Shown one piece after another: positions 7,924 through 17,215 of a stretch of 49,001 nucleotides of DNA. Numbering within the stretch: position 1 is the stretch's first letter; each line of letters begins with the position of its first letter. Source of the stretch: CAZFLY01 sp964519995 (GTDB taxonomy: Bacteria; Planctomycetota; Phycisphaerae; Sedimentisphaerales; Anaerobacaceae); the NCBI GenBank assembly GCA_964519995.1, contig CAZFLY010000018.1:1-49001 (forward strand), read 5' to 3'. The position numbers and the translations under genes were made by a program. Below the pieces are notes generated by a model. The model was not told where the DNA came from, searched no databases, and saw only the letters and a list, made by a program, of their open reading frames with translations.

Positions 7924-8027
7924 ACTGGCAATAATTTGGAGGTGTGAATTTATAGGCTTAGGAGTTCTGCAACTGGGAGGGTACATCCGCCTTTTTCTGG
8001 GATTCGTGGCATCTCCGGGGTGATTTG

Positions 8028-9782
8028 ATGACAGTTGTTGATAAAAATACTCTCTTATCAGGTCTTATAGCCTGGGCGGCAGCAATCTTGTTGAGCCCTG
8101 TCAGTATGCTTGCCAGTGGCGAATTAGTAGGTGACTCAAATGAGCTACAGCCACAGAGCCTAAACCACGCAGGGATATATGCCCTCAGTCAGATCGAGCC
8201 GGACCTGACAGGTTTGGGCGTTAAGTTCGCTGTTATCTGTCGCAGCATTACGTATATTGATGGAGAGCCGCAAAACGATTATCGTCCAAATGTTCAGCAC
8301 AACTGCTTCGAAGCGGAGCATTTTGCCTTCCACGATGGAAGTGAATTGCCTGGGGGGATTTCGCCTCACTCGACGGCTATCTGCTCCATTTTATTCGGCA
8401 GCGACCCGGACGCATTCAATCCGTCTCTTGGACAGTTCTATTATGAAGGAGCTGCTCCCGATGCAAAGGCTGAAATTTATGAGTTCTGGCATTTTCTGAT
8501 TAATAATGTTTTTCATCGTTTGCAACTGGACGCGGATGTTATCGTGACGGGAATCGGCAGCCAGTTTGAAGATTGGTGGACGCGTGGCATTGAATCCTTG
8601 GCTGCCAACCACGGTCATATTGTCGTGGCGGGAATAGGCAATGGCTCAGAGGCTTTTGATCCACCGCTTTATCCCGCTGCCGGCTCGAATGTCATTGGTG
8701 TTGGTGTTGTTGATTCTGTAAGAACCGAAGACCTTGTGACAAATCTGGCAAATTTCTCTCTGGTGTATCCGGAACATTCGAGCTTGGGCCCGACGTCGGA
8801 TGGCAGATGTAAACCTGATATCGTCGCGCCTGGTAATTGCCTTGTTGCCGATATGAACAATCCTGAGGCGTATGAGCTTAGTGGCAATTGGTCGAGCTTC
8901 GCAACGCCGGTGGTTGCAGGAGCTATCGGATTGCTTGTTCAAAAAGCCAAACAGGGTCCAGACCTGAGCCTGGCCATATCGCCTGACGGCGGGAACTGTG
9001 TGATAAAAGCTATACTGATGAATTCGGCAACGAAGCTTCCTTACTGGCACAAGGGACGTCTTGAAAGTGACGATGACCACGTTGTTCCACTCGATTATAT
9101 TCAGGGTGCTGGTATGCTCAATGCGGTTAGCGCTTATGAGCATTTGATTGCCGGTTGTGGTGAGCCTGGCAGTGTACCGCCGAGAGGTTGGGATTTAAAC
9201 CAGCTTGATAGGAGCGCAGCTCAGACTAATACATACCGGATCACGATTCCGCAGCCTGCGGGCAAATACATTGCCTTCACGCTTGTCTGGAACAGGCACT
9301 ACGAACAGATGTATCCTTTTGATGCGATTCGGAGCAAGGACAGCAATTTACGTCTTGAAGTCTGGGCTGTTGACCGTGACAATCCTGACAACAGTTATTT
9401 GCTCGATTACAGCGATAGCAGGGTTGATAATGTTGAGCACATCTTCTGCAAAGCAGTGGCTGAATACACGGATTACGAAATTGTTGTGTCATGCAGTGAC
9501 ATCAAGGAACAAACTCAGAGTGGTGGTATAGAAAAATATGGTTTGGCTTGGGATGTACGAGATAGCGAGAACAGTGATAGCATTTTCTGGCACGATCTCA
9601 ATGCAGATGGCATCGTGAATGAATTGGATTTTGCTGTTTTGCTCGAAAACTGGATAGCCGGTCTTAAGTCGCCTGAAAGTTATCTACTTGGCGATGTAAA
9701 TATCGACGGTACAATCGACGCTAATGATCTGCAAATTCTTTTGGACAACAGGGATCGCCAGGCGGAGTGGCACACTGAGTAG
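8028..9782 (+). CDS. Secreted subtilase-like protein with dockerin-type tail, catalytic Asp apparently lost
   Basis: This 584-residue exported protein has an N-terminal hydrophobic segment (about 9-29) and an S8 subtilisin-like domain (about 45-305). His is at 114 (SPHSTA), the oxyanion Asn at 205 (GIGNGSEAF, then YPAAGSNVIGVG) and Ser at 290 (WSSFATPVVAGA). The strand that normally reads VAVIDTG reads FAVICRSI, so Cys71 sits where the catalytic Asp is expected; D78 is the nearest Asp. A beta-rich region follows, then two calcium-binding dockerin-like loops (DLNADGIVNELDF and DVNIDGTIDANDL) at the end. Such tails are common in planctomycete secreted proteins. I start at the ATG at 8028 (GGGG upstream) rather than TTG at 8025. 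It may be a non-proteolytic binding protein. Confidence 0.85.
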   Translation: MTVVDKNTLLSGLIAWAAAILLSPVSMLASGELVGDSNELQPQSLNHAGIYALSQIEPDLTGLGVKFAVICRSITYIDGEPQNDYRPNVQHNCFEAEHFAFHDGSELPGGISPHSTAICSILFGSDPDAFNPSLGQFYYEGAAPDAKAEIYEFWHFLINNVFHRLQLDADVIVTGIGSQFEDWWTRGIESLAANHGHIVVAGIGNGSEAFDPPLYPAAGSNVIGVGVVDSVRTEDLVTNLANFSLVYPEHSSLGPTSDGRCKPDIVAPGNCLVADMNNPEAYELSGNWSSFATPVVAGAIGLLVQKAKQGPDLSLAISPDGGNCVIKAILMNSATKLPYWHKGRLESDDDHVVPLDYIQGAGMLNAVSAYEHLIAGCGEPGSVPPRGWDLNQLDRSAAQTNTYRITIPQPAGKYIAFTLVWNRHYEQMYPFDAIRSKDSNLRLEVWAVDRDNPDNSYLLDYSDSRVDNVEHIFCKAVAEYTDYEIVVSCSDIKEQTQSGGIEKYGLAWDVRDSENSDSIFWHDLNADGIVNELDFAVLLENWIAGLKSPESYLLGDVNIDGTIDANDLQILLDNRDRQAEWHTE

Positions 9783-10009
9783 CGCTTAGTCATTAGTGCT
9801 TAGTTGTTAGTTTTTAGCCGGTGGTTTTATTGCAAGTCAACGCAATGCGCGATACGCACGCTTGTTCTGAGCGTAGACGAAAGGACGCGATATGAAATAA
9901 ATTTTCCTTTGGCAATCCTGATAGAAGGTAATATGTATATGGTTATTCGGACTATGGAAATGAGACAAGATTTTATGTATATTTATATCATGGTAAAGTA
10001 CAGTTAAGT

Positions 10010-10927
10010 ATGGGAAAATACGGGGCTAAGGGAATAAAAAAAGACGCTTGTGTGCATTTTGCAAATAGTGTTAGTAAAGTGAATGTTAATAAGGATAAAC
10101 GAAGAGGATTTACGTTAATAGAACTATTGGTGGTGATTGCTATTATCGCCTTATTAATGGCGATATTGATTCCGGCACTGGGACGAGCAAGGGAGCAGGC
10201 CAGATCAGTAAGGTGCTTAGCGAATCTCAAGCAGTGGAACCTTATTGCCGGTATATATGCGGAAGACAACGATGGCAAATTCTGGTCCGGCTTAGCCGAT
10301 GGCGGAAATTACGGGTTCTGGTGGCCCTGGCAACTCGAAGACCGGCTTAAGGATTGGAAGAACAATAAAATCTGGTTATGCCCGACGGCCCAGAAACCAC
10401 AATCGGAGGTTGGAGGCAATCTTAATATCTTCAACGCATGGGGTATAGAAAGAGAGAATCACACTGACATTATTACCAATAAAACATACACAGCAGGTAA
10501 AAACGGAATATCCGGAAGCTATAGTATCAATGGTTATGTTCTTAGCATACCCCCTAATCAGAGATTTCAAGGGGGTGTATCTGCGAGGGAGGGCTGGAGG
10601 ACCGCGAGTATTCGCGGAGCAGCAGAGGCACCTCTGTTCATAGATGCCTTGCGTTTCGACCTCTGGCCGTTAGAGACCGATCCACCTGCTGAGGATGAGT
10701 TCGCAGCCTGGACCAACGACACCATTGCCCGCTGCGCTATAAATCGGCATGGTGGTTTTGTATGTTGTTCCTTTTTGGATTTCTCCGCCAGAAAAGTTGG
10801 TGTTAAGGAGGTATGGACGCTGAAGTGGCACAGATCATTTAACACAGCCGGTCCCTGGACCCTGGCTGGAAATGGAGGTGTACCGCCGAACTGGCCGGGT
10901 TGGTTACAGAGATTCAAGGATTATTAA
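10010..10927 (+). CDS. Prepilin-type N-terminal methylation protein (pseudopilin-like)
   Basis: The protein carries the classic type IV prepilin / type II pseudopilin leader: positively charged KRR, then G^FTLIELLVVIAIIALLMA with Glu at +5 and a long hydrophobic helix, followed by ALGRAREQARSVRCLANLKQW. The remaining 220 residues form a globular domain with many Trp, as in the large prepilin-like family of planctomycetes (DUF1559-like), whose roles are mostly unknown. The leader before the cleavage Gly is long (about 33 residues) and AT-rich, so an internal GTG near 10079 is an alternative start. It is monocistronic here, downstream of the dockerin subtilase. Confidence 0.85.
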   Translation: MGKYGAKGIKKDACVHFANSVSKVNVNKDKRRGFTLIELLVVIAIIALLMAILIPALGRAREQARSVRCLANLKQWNLIAGIYAEDNDGKFWSGLADGGNYGFWWPWQLEDRLKDWKNNKIWLCPTAQKPQSEVGGNLNIFNAWGIERENHTDIITNKTYTAGKNGISGSYSINGYVLSIPPNQRFQGGVSAREGWRTASIRGAAEAPLFIDALRFDLWPLETDPPAEDEFAAWTNDTIARCAINRHGGFVCCSFLDFSARKVGVKEVWTLKWHRSFNTAGPWTLAGNGGVPPNWPGWLQRFKDY

Positions 10928-11031
10928 AGACATCTTTTGCACACAAAAAGACCTGCCTTTGTAGCCCAGTCTTTCTGAATAGGTTCAAAATCTTCTTTCA
11001 ATTTCTCTGCATTTCTGGTAAATGTTCGTAG

Positions 11032-11065
11032 CGTGTGGGTAGAAGGCGTTTGCGCAGAACCCACG
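11032..11065 (+). other. Hairpin in the pyrC leader
   Basis: GTGGGT (11035-11040) pairs with ACCCAC (11059-11064) around a loop of about 18 bases, 51 bases upstream of the pyrC start. There is no U-run. A role in pyrimidine control is possible, but nothing here shows it, and it may simply be another dispersed hairpin. Confidence 0.35.
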
Positions 11066-11115
11066 TAGATCAATGGTAGGGGACTAAGCGTGGCACAAGT
11101 GAGGTGTTATAAAGG

Positions 11116-12414
11116 ATGGCAGCGGAGCTTCTGATAAAAAACGGCCGGGTAATAGACCCTGCCAACAACATCGACAATAAATGTGATGTGCTCATCGTCG
11201 ATGGCAAAATCGCAGAGGTTGGGGGGAAGACAGAAGACAGAGGACAGAAGACAGAAAACTGCCGAACAGTTGTCGATGCTGCGGATAAGTTGGTGGTTCC
11301 AGGCTTGATTGACATTCACGTTCACTTTCGTGAGCCGGGGGACGAAGAGGAGGAGACGATAGCGAGTGGTTCTAAGGCGGCGGTTGCAGCGGGGTTTACT
11401 TCAGTCGTGTGCATGCCTAATACGAACCCCGCAGTCGAAAATGAAACCGACGTCGAGTATGTGCATCGAAAGGGAAGACAAACCAGAAAGACTCACGTAT
11501 ATGTGATGGGCGCTATCACCAGGAACAGAGAGGGAGTCGAGCTGGCAGAGATGGGCCTGATGGCTGAGGCCGGTGCGATTGGTTTCACAGATGATGGCAA
11601 CGGCGTGCAAGACCCGGCGGTGATGCTCCGTGCGCTGAAGTATGCCAAGATGTTTAATGTGGTTATCGCTCAGCATTGTCAGGATGATAAGATTGCCGGC
11701 AATGGTGTCATGAATGCAGGCTATCACGCGACGATACTGGGTTTGCCTGGAATCGATGGACTGGCTGAAGAAGCAATGCTTTGGCGGGACATTCAATTAA
11801 TCAAGAGGACCGGCGTTCGCTACCATGCCCAGCACATATCGACAGCCGGCTCGGTTGAGCTGATAAGAGCTGCGAAAAAAGAATCTTTGCCGATAACCTG
11901 CGAGGTGACGCCGCACCATTTGCTTCTGACGGAAGAGTGCTGTGCCGAGTACGATACGAATTACAAGGTTAATCCTCCTCTGCGGCGGACCAGTGACGTC
12001 GAGGCTCTGAAACAGGCGATTGCTGAAGGATTGATTGATGCCTTGGCTACGGATCATGCCCCGCATTTGCAAAGCGAAAAGGAGCTGGAATTCCTTGCGG
12101 CTCCCTTTGGCATTGCCAGTTTAGAATGTGCGATGGGGCTTTACGTTAAGGCCCTAATTGAGCCAGGAATCTTGGATTGGCCCGGTCTAATTGGATTGAT
12201 GACGGCGAATCCTGCGCGGATTATCGGGATTGATAAAGGAACGCTGAGCAAGGATAAGCAGGGCGATGTAACGATTATTGATCCGGATGCCGAGTGGACG
12301 GTTGACGTGAATAAATTCATCTCCAAGAGCCGGAACTGTCCCTATCATGGCTGGAAGCTTAAGGGCAAGGTTGAAAAAACAATCGTCGGCGGCGAAGTCA
12401 GATTTGAAGCATAG
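11116..12414 (+). CDS. pyrC: Dihydroorotase
   Basis: PyrC closes the dihydroorotate ring in pyrimidine synthesis. The 432-residue type I enzyme has the zinc-binding HVH (residues 68 and 70, in DIHVHFREPG), PNTNP, AQHC, CEVTPHHLLL and the catalytic ALATDHAPH near residue 310. GAGGTG lies 9 bases upstream of the ATG. Residues 37-50 (from GKTEDRGQKTEN) interrupt the usual short strand between GKIAEVG and VVDAADKLVVPG. Their DNA (11225-11260) is a gacagaagacagagg repeat, so this is a repeat-encoded insert in the small beta domain, away from the metal site. pyrC is separate from the pyrR-pyrB unit. Confidence 0.95.
   Translation: MAAELLIKNGRVIDPANNIDNKCDVLIVDGKIAEVGGKTEDRGQKTENCRTVVDAADKLVVPGLIDIHVHFREPGDEEEETIASGSKAAVAAGFTSVVCMPNTNPAVENETDVEYVHRKGRQTRKTHVYVMGAITRNREGVELAEMGLMAEAGAIGFTDDGNGVQDPAVMLRALKYAKMFNVVIAQHCQDDKIAGNGVMNAGYHATILGLPGIDGLAEEAMLWRDIQLIKRTGVRYHAQHISTAGSVELIRAAKKESLPITCEVTPHHLLLTEECCAEYDTNYKVNPPLRRTSDVEALKQAIAEGLIDALATDHAPHLQSEKELEFLAAPFGIASLECAMGLYVKALIEPGILDWPGLIGLMTANPARIIGIDKGTLSKDKQGDVTIIDPDAEWTVDVNKFISKSRNCPYHGWKLKGKVEKTIVGGEVRFEA
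11225..11260. repeat. Dispersed gacagaagacaga repeat inside the pyrC frame
   Basis: Tandem words agaagacaga and aggacagaagacaga give the low-complexity peptide KTEDRGQKTEN. A similar but inverted tract (ctctgacctctgtc) lies in the spacer at about 3666-3703. Confidence 0.6.
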
Positions 12415-12418
12415 CGGC

Positions 12419-12555
12419 AAAGTTCAAAATCCAAAGCCCGAAATACGAAACAATATCGAAATTCAAAAGTTCAAATGACCAAAACGTTTCGAGTTTTTGA
12501 ATTTCTGTTATTTGAATTTATTTCGGATTTCGATATTCGAGTTTCGGTTTTATGC
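12419..12555. repeat. Inverted pair of AT-rich repeat tracts
   Basis: The spacer between pyrC and yacP reads as a left arm of cgaaatac..gaaattcaaaag text and a right arm of tttttgaattt..atttcggatttc text. The right arm read in reverse resembles the left arm, with words such as cgaaat and gaaattcaaaa in common. It is open in one frame and lengthens the next gene's frame without being part of it. Confidence 0.55.
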
Positions 12556-12565
12556 GAGATGTAGG

Positions 12566-13042
12566 ATGTTTATAATTGATGGTCATAATCTATTGTGGGG
12601 GATTCGGCAGTTGAATGAGGACCATGAAGGCCTAAGCGAAGTTCACCTGTGCCGGATATTAAGCAAGTATATGAAGCTGACCGGTGAGAAGGGAGAGATC
12701 ATCTTTGATGGGACGGGCCCGCCTGACAAAAGCGCATTCGACAACATAAGTAATCTGGAGGTTCTATTTGCCGGCCTTGGCACTGATACAGATACAGTAG
12801 TGGAGGGAAAAATAAAGTTAAGCACAGCTCCGAGACGATTGACTATTGTTAGTAGTGACAGGCGCCTACGGAAAGCAGCGCTTGCGCGAAAAGCAACCAC
12901 GGTTAAAAGTGAAGTCTTCTGGAAAGATGTCCAGAAGCAGCTAAGCCGTAAAAGGCCCCAGAAAGAGCCGGAGGAGAAACGACAAGGATTGACCGAGAGT
13001 GAAACTGACAAGTGGCTTGAATTCTTTGGCCTTAAGCAGTGA
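12566..13042 (+). CDS. YacP-type NYN domain nuclease-like protein
   Basis: The protein starts MFIIDGHNLLWGIRQL, the first strand and Asp of a NYN/PIN-like fold. EIIFDGTGPP and LTIVSSDRRLRKAA give the other acidic positions, the pattern of the YacP/Rae1 family (PF05991), which includes ribosome-associated endoribonucleases. The 158-residue length fits. The basic C-terminus ends LTESETDKWLEFFG. The longest frame begins at 12497, but the first 23 codons come from repeat text, so I start at the ATG at 12566, just after GTAGG. The cleavage target is not predictable from sequence. Confidence 0.8.
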   Translation: MFIIDGHNLLWGIRQLNEDHEGLSEVHLCRILSKYMKLTGEKGEIIFDGTGPPDKSAFDNISNLEVLFAGLGTDTDTVVEGKIKLSTAPRRLTIVSSDRRLRKAALARKATTVKSEVFWKDVQKQLSRKRPQKEPEEKRQGLTESETDKWLEFFGLKQ

Positions 13043-13107
13043 CGTCATGTGTAAAATTGCTCGGAGTCTGTAGTTCAGAGTTCAACGATGAACAACGAAC
13101 AAATTTT

Positions 13108-15753
13108 TTATGGTCCTGCTATGCTATCCTCGATTTGGCCTGAAAGGTTGTATTCTTGCCCATCTTTTATCACTTTATTAACGGTAAACGTGACTATACC
13201 GTTTGTCTGGATAAAACCTGTACTGGAGGATATTTGACCGTAGTAGTTTGTAGTACCGGAGACATTTCCACCATAAGCGCCGCTCCAACGACCCTCTACC
13301 TTCGCACGTTGAATAGATACTGCATGATCGTCGGTAATCGTAACGGTTGCCGACACGATCCACCATATCCAGAAAGTTTGTTTTGACATATCAATAGTCA
13401 CATACGCAGTCGGAGCGGAAGGTGCTTCTTTTGTAGTAAACGTTTTCTCGGCACCGTAGCTTGTGCCGTCACCAACGGCCTTGGCTCTGAAATAGTAAAT
13501 ACTTTTCGGCTTAAGGTTGCTCAAAGTAGCACTGAAAGTCCCCGCTGCGGTCTTGGTCTGTGGGCTGGTCTGGTTGGTGTAGTTTCCGCTGGAGGTTCCA
13601 TACTCAAATGAAACATTTACAGATGAAGCTGTGCCCAGATTGCTTAATTCGCCGTTCAAGGTGGCTGAGTTATGGGTAGTATCTGTGGCGGCGCCGGTGG
13701 TAACCGAAGTTGCAACGCCTGCCTTGGTAGTAAAGCTCATCTCGCTGCCATAGTTGGTTCCATCACCTGCTGCCTTGGCCCTGAAATAATAAGTCCTTTC
13801 TGAAACAAGGTTGCTCACAGTGATACTGAAAGTCCCTGTTGCAGTCATGGTCTGTGGGCTGGTCTCATACGTGTAACTTCCAGGCGAGGTTCCAAGCTCA
13901 AATGAGACGTCCACGGATGAGGCGGTGCCAAGAGTGCTTAATTCGCCGTTCAAGGTTGCTGAGTTATGAGTAATATTTATTGCAGCATCAGTGGCTACCG
14001 AGGGTGCTACGCCTGCCCCGGTAGTAAAGTTCATCTCATCGCCATAGCTAGTTCCATCACCTGCCGCCTTGGCCCTGAAATAGTAAGTGCTTTCCGGGTC
14101 AAGGTTGCTCAAAGTGGCACTGAAAGTTCCGGTTGCGGTCATGGTCTGTGGGCTGGTCTCGTCGGTGTAGTTTCCGCTGGAGGTTCCATACTCAAATGAG
14201 ACGACTACGGATGAGGCGGTGCCCAGATCTATTAATTCGCCGTTCAAGGTGGCTGAGTAATGAGCAGCAATATTCATTGCGGCATCAATGGCTTCCGAGA
14301 ATACTACGCCTGCCTCGGTATTAAAGATCATCTCACCACCATAGCTGGTTCCATCATCTATGGTTTTAAAGTAGTAGGTATTGTCAGCCAATAAGCCGCT
14401 CAATACAGTACTTAAAGTTTCCGCTGCGGTCATGCTCTGTGGTCTCGTCTCATCGGTGTAGCTTCCAGAGGGGATTCCATGCTCGAATGAGACATTTACC
14501 AATGAGGCGGTGCCCAGATCGCTTAATTCGCCGTTTAAGGCAGCCGAGTTATGAATAATATTTGTTGTGGCATCATAAGTGATTACCGAAGGTGGTTCGC
14601 CAGCGGTTCCTGCTGCTGCAGCATTAACCAGTCCATATCCATATAGGTTATCTGCTCCGGGAGTACCCAGATCTTCAGCAGTCTCTCGAAGTCTGGAGCG
14701 GACGTTGGTTTTGGACAAGCTTGAGTCACTGGCCCAAACCAAAGCAGCAACTCCTGCCACATGCGGGCATGCCATCGAAGTTCCGCTGCTGGAGGCATAT
14801 CCGCCATTCTTATATGTAGACTTTATATTTACAGCAGGTGCTGCAAAATCAACTTCTGGGCCGACACTTGAGAAACCTGCTATACTATCACTTGCACTTG
14901 TTCCGGAAACAGCGATAACTGAGTTATGCGCAGCAGGATAAGTCACAGCGCCGCCATACTCATTACCTGCTGCTGCGACTAACAGTACGCCGGCATCATT
15001 AGTTGTGCTACAGGCATTTTCCAGTGATTCACTATAATCTCCAGCAAAGCTCATTGAAACAACTTCTATCCCATGCTCTACGCACCATTCTAAACCTTGG
15101 ATGATGTCACTGACGTAGCCGCTGCTGTCATCGCCCAGGACCTTCACAGCCCATAGACTTGCACCGGGTGCAACTCCTACTACGCCTATATTATTATTTG
15201 AGGCTGCGACTATTCCTGCGCAGTGCGAGCCATGGCCATTCCTGTCGTCCCAGTAAAACTTGTGTGTGCTGCCGTCTCTGAACCACAATCCAGTGTAATT
15301 GACCCCACCAGCGATGTTGTCAACTAAGTCAGGGTGGTCATAGTCTATCCCTGTATCCAGGATTGCCACGTCTACGCCTGAACCTGTGTTTGTACTCCAT
15401 ACCATGTCTGCATCTATTCGAGTCACACCCCAGGGGATTTCCTGTTGGATCGCGTGCATTATAATGTCGTCTTCGACATAAACTATTTCCGCGTGTTCCT
15501 TCAGTTCGACAATCATGCTCTTGGACAGTTTGGCTGATACGAGAGGTAACAAACGAAACGAATGGTGGACGTCACCACCAAAATTACGCACCAATATTTC
15601 ATGTTGTTCGGCAGCTCGCCGGCCAACTCCCTCTTTGAAACTGATTAAAACTCTCTCTTCAGGAGACTCCTGCTGTCCGAAGCTTATGTCAGAAAAGCTC
15701 GTGACTAAGAATCCAACTAATACAATTCTTACAATTGAATATAGTTTTTTCAT
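13108..15753 (-). CDS. Secreted subtilisin-family serine protease with four tandem beta-sandwich repeats
   Basis: The 881-residue protein has a signal peptide (about 1-27), an I9-type inhibitor propeptide (34-98) and a complete S8 domain: D133 (VAILDTGID), H174 (NGHGSHCAG), N264 (AAAGNEYGG) and S326 (GTSMACPHVAG). From about residue 386 to 776 there are four consecutive repeats of about 95 residues with NSATLNGEL, VSFEYGTSSGNYT, SPQTMTA and TYYFRAKA, resembling fibronectin type III-like modules; the first is shorter. A unique 100-residue beta-rich tail ends the protein, with no dockerin or PEP-CTERM motif. AAGGA precedes the ATG by 7 bases. It is probably an active extracellular protease, the repeats acting as spacer or binding modules. 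Confidence 0.93.
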   Translation of the reverse strand: MKKLYSIVRIVLVGFLVTSFSDISFGQQESPEERVLISFKEGVGRRAAEQHEILVRNFGGDVHHSFRLLPLVSAKLSKSMIVELKEHAEIVYVEDDIIMHAIQQEIPWGVTRIDADMVWSTNTGSGVDVAILDTGIDYDHPDLVDNIAGGVNYTGLWFRDGSTHKFYWDDRNGHGSHCAGIVAASNNNIGVVGVAPGASLWAVKVLGDDSSGYVSDIIQGLEWCVEHGIEVVSMSFAGDYSESLENACSTTNDAGVLLVAAAGNEYGGAVTYPAAHNSVIAVSGTSASDSIAGFSSVGPEVDFAAPAVNIKSTYKNGGYASSSGTSMACPHVAGVAALVWASDSSLSKTNVRSRLRETAEDLGTPGADNLYGYGLVNAAAAGTAGEPPSVITYDATTNIIHNSAALNGELSDLGTASLVNVSFEHGIPSGSYTDETRPQSMTAAETLSTVLSGLLADNTYYFKTIDDGTSYGGEMIFNTEAGVVFSEAIDAAMNIAAHYSATLNGELIDLGTASSVVVSFEYGTSSGNYTDETSPQTMTATGTFSATLSNLDPESTYYFRAKAAGDGTSYGDEMNFTTGAGVAPSVATDAAINITHNSATLNGELSTLGTASSVDVSFELGTSPGSYTYETSPQTMTATGTFSITVSNLVSERTYYFRAKAAGDGTNYGSEMSFTTKAGVATSVTTGAATDTTHNSATLNGELSNLGTASSVNVSFEYGTSSGNYTNQTSPQTKTAAGTFSATLSNLKPKSIYYFRAKAVGDGTSYGAEKTFTTKEAPSAPTAYVTIDMSKQTFWIWWIVSATVTITDDHAVSIQRAKVEGRWSGAYGGNVSGTTNYYGQISSSTGFIQTNGIVTFTVNKVIKDGQEYNLSGQIEDSIAGP
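13425..14600 (-). repeat. Four tandem repeats of about 290 bp in the subtilase gene
   Basis: The units share long near-identical segments (for example ctgtgggctggtct and caaggttgctca), so the array has been duplicated or homogenised fairly recently. The unit nearest the protease domain is the most diverged and lacks the RAKAAG part. Confidence 0.85.
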
Positions 15754-16001
15754 AATTTTCCTTCTAAAGGCTATTAATCTTTAGAAAAAATGACACTCGG
15801 CCATTGAGCACAAACATTCGCTATAACTTAACCTTCGGATAAACCAGCGAATCTTCTGTAGATTTTTTCAGGCGAGCGAGTTGATCGGTCTGTTGTATTC
15901 AGGACGACTCGGTGGACAATCTCGTGCTACGTAGCGTTATTACTTCGCAGAGTAGCAAGCCTACCCTACTTGAGAGTTACATATCAGGGAGGATTGTCGG
16001 A

Positions 16002-17213
16002 TTATTGGCTTTGTTTGGGATTAGATTGCTCTACATCCGTAGAGACATTGCGGATCTCATCAAAGAAAGGCGTTCTACCTTGCTCGACACAAGCTGCGGC
16101 ATAAAGGTACATAGCAGCACACCAGGTCTGCCAATCCTCGCCCTGAGGTGTGCCATCCTGTGCCCTGCACCATTCATTGAAGCCGAACTCTACATTGGCT
16201 TCACGGGCGGGACGGACAAGCTCAGTGAGGGCGAGCAGCTTTTTCTTGGCAAGCTGGAAACGGTGCGCCGCGACCAGGGCGGCGACATAGAAGCCGCAGA
16301 TAAAAGGCCAGACGCCGCCGTTGTGGTATTCGCCGGGCTGGTTGTATTTTTTGTATCTTGGTAGCCAATCTGGATTCTCGGGTCGGACGTATGGGAAGAG
16401 GTTGGGAGGCAGGTCAACTGCAAGGTCTTCATTTTTGCGCAGCGCAGCGCACTCTGTCTCGATCCAGGAGACGAGCTCTTTCGCGCGTGTGGGTGGCGCG
16501 ATTCCGGTAAGGATGGCCAGGCTGTTACCGAGCAGGTCGAAACGTTCGCTCTTGTAGACTTTGTAAGACCACATCGCATAATATGGCTTGTATCTGAGGA
16601 CGAGACCCTCGTGCACATGTTGCTGCTGTCGTTCACCCTTGACGGTGAACCTTCCCATTTCTTCGCTGAGGCGTTGTGCGCGGGCGTGCTTACCGAAGAG
16701 TCTCAAGTAGGCATAAACGATTGTGTTGACGTAAAGGCCATAGCCGAGAACCCATTGTTCATCGCGCCAGTCGCTTGTGGGCAGTTGCGCTACGATGACG
16801 CGGTCGCAGGGGCTCTGGTATTGCATCCATTGCATAGCTTTGTTGACGGCGGCATCAAGGAAGTCGGTTTGGCCGGTTACCTTGCGCCAGATGCCTGTGG
16901 TCATAAGGAACAGCGGAGTGGTGTCACTAGAGCCGCGATCTTCACCATCATGAACCAGTGATGGGATATGTCCTTGCGGACTTTGATTGGCAGCTAATGT
17001 CTCAAGAACTCTCTGCAGGTTTTTAAGCAGCTTTTTATTGCCGGTTGTGAGGATGCCCAGTGCGGAAATCATTATATCACGTGTGTATGGTTCGGGATAA
17101 CCCCAGCCGGCTGCTCTCGGTAGGCCACGATATGGGCCGTGGTTGTTATGGAGCAGAACTTTGAGGGCAGCTTGTTTTGCTTTATCTATGAGTCTTTTTT
17201 CGCGTGAAACCAT
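16002..17213 (-). CDS. Alpha/alpha-barrel glycosidase-like protein
   Basis: The 403-residue protein resembles (alpha/alpha)6-barrel glycoside hydrolases of the GH100/GH63/debranching type. The visible signatures are GWGYPEPYTRDIMISALGIL, HDGEDRGSSDTTPLFL, TSDWRDEQW and EYHNGGVWPFICGFYV, typical of families that process alpha-linked sugars such as sucrose, trehalose-like or glucosylglycerate-type compounds. It has no signal peptide, so it acts in the cytoplasm. It starts 2 bases after the stop of the glycosyltransferase gene, as the last gene of a three-gene operon. The substrate is uncertain. The product could be a hydrolase, or a barrel that modifies the product of its neighbours. Confidence 0.75.
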   Translation of the reverse strand: MVSREKRLIDKAKQAALKVLLHNNHGPYRGLPRAAGWGYPEPYTRDIMISALGILTTGNKKLLKNLQRVLETLAANQSPQGHIPSLVHDGEDRGSSDTTPLFLMTTGIWRKVTGQTDFLDAAVNKAMQWMQYQSPCDRVIVAQLPTSDWRDEQWVLGYGLYVNTIVYAYLRLFGKHARAQRLSEEMGRFTVKGERQQQHVHEGLVLRYKPYYAMWSYKVYKSERFDLLGNSLAILTGIAPPTRAKELVSWIETECAALRKNEDLAVDLPPNLFPYVRPENPDWLPRYKKYNQPGEYHNGGVWPFICGFYVAALVAAHRFQLAKKKLLALTELVRPAREANVEFGFNEWCRAQDGTPQGEDWQTWCAAMYLYAAACVEQGRTPFFDEIRNVSTDVEQSNPKQSQ

Positions 17214-17215
17214 AT

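Noticed and set aside
12497..12565. Upstream extension of the YacP-type gene
   Set aside because: The codons come from an AT-rich repeat tract, and family similarity begins exactly at MFIIDGHN.
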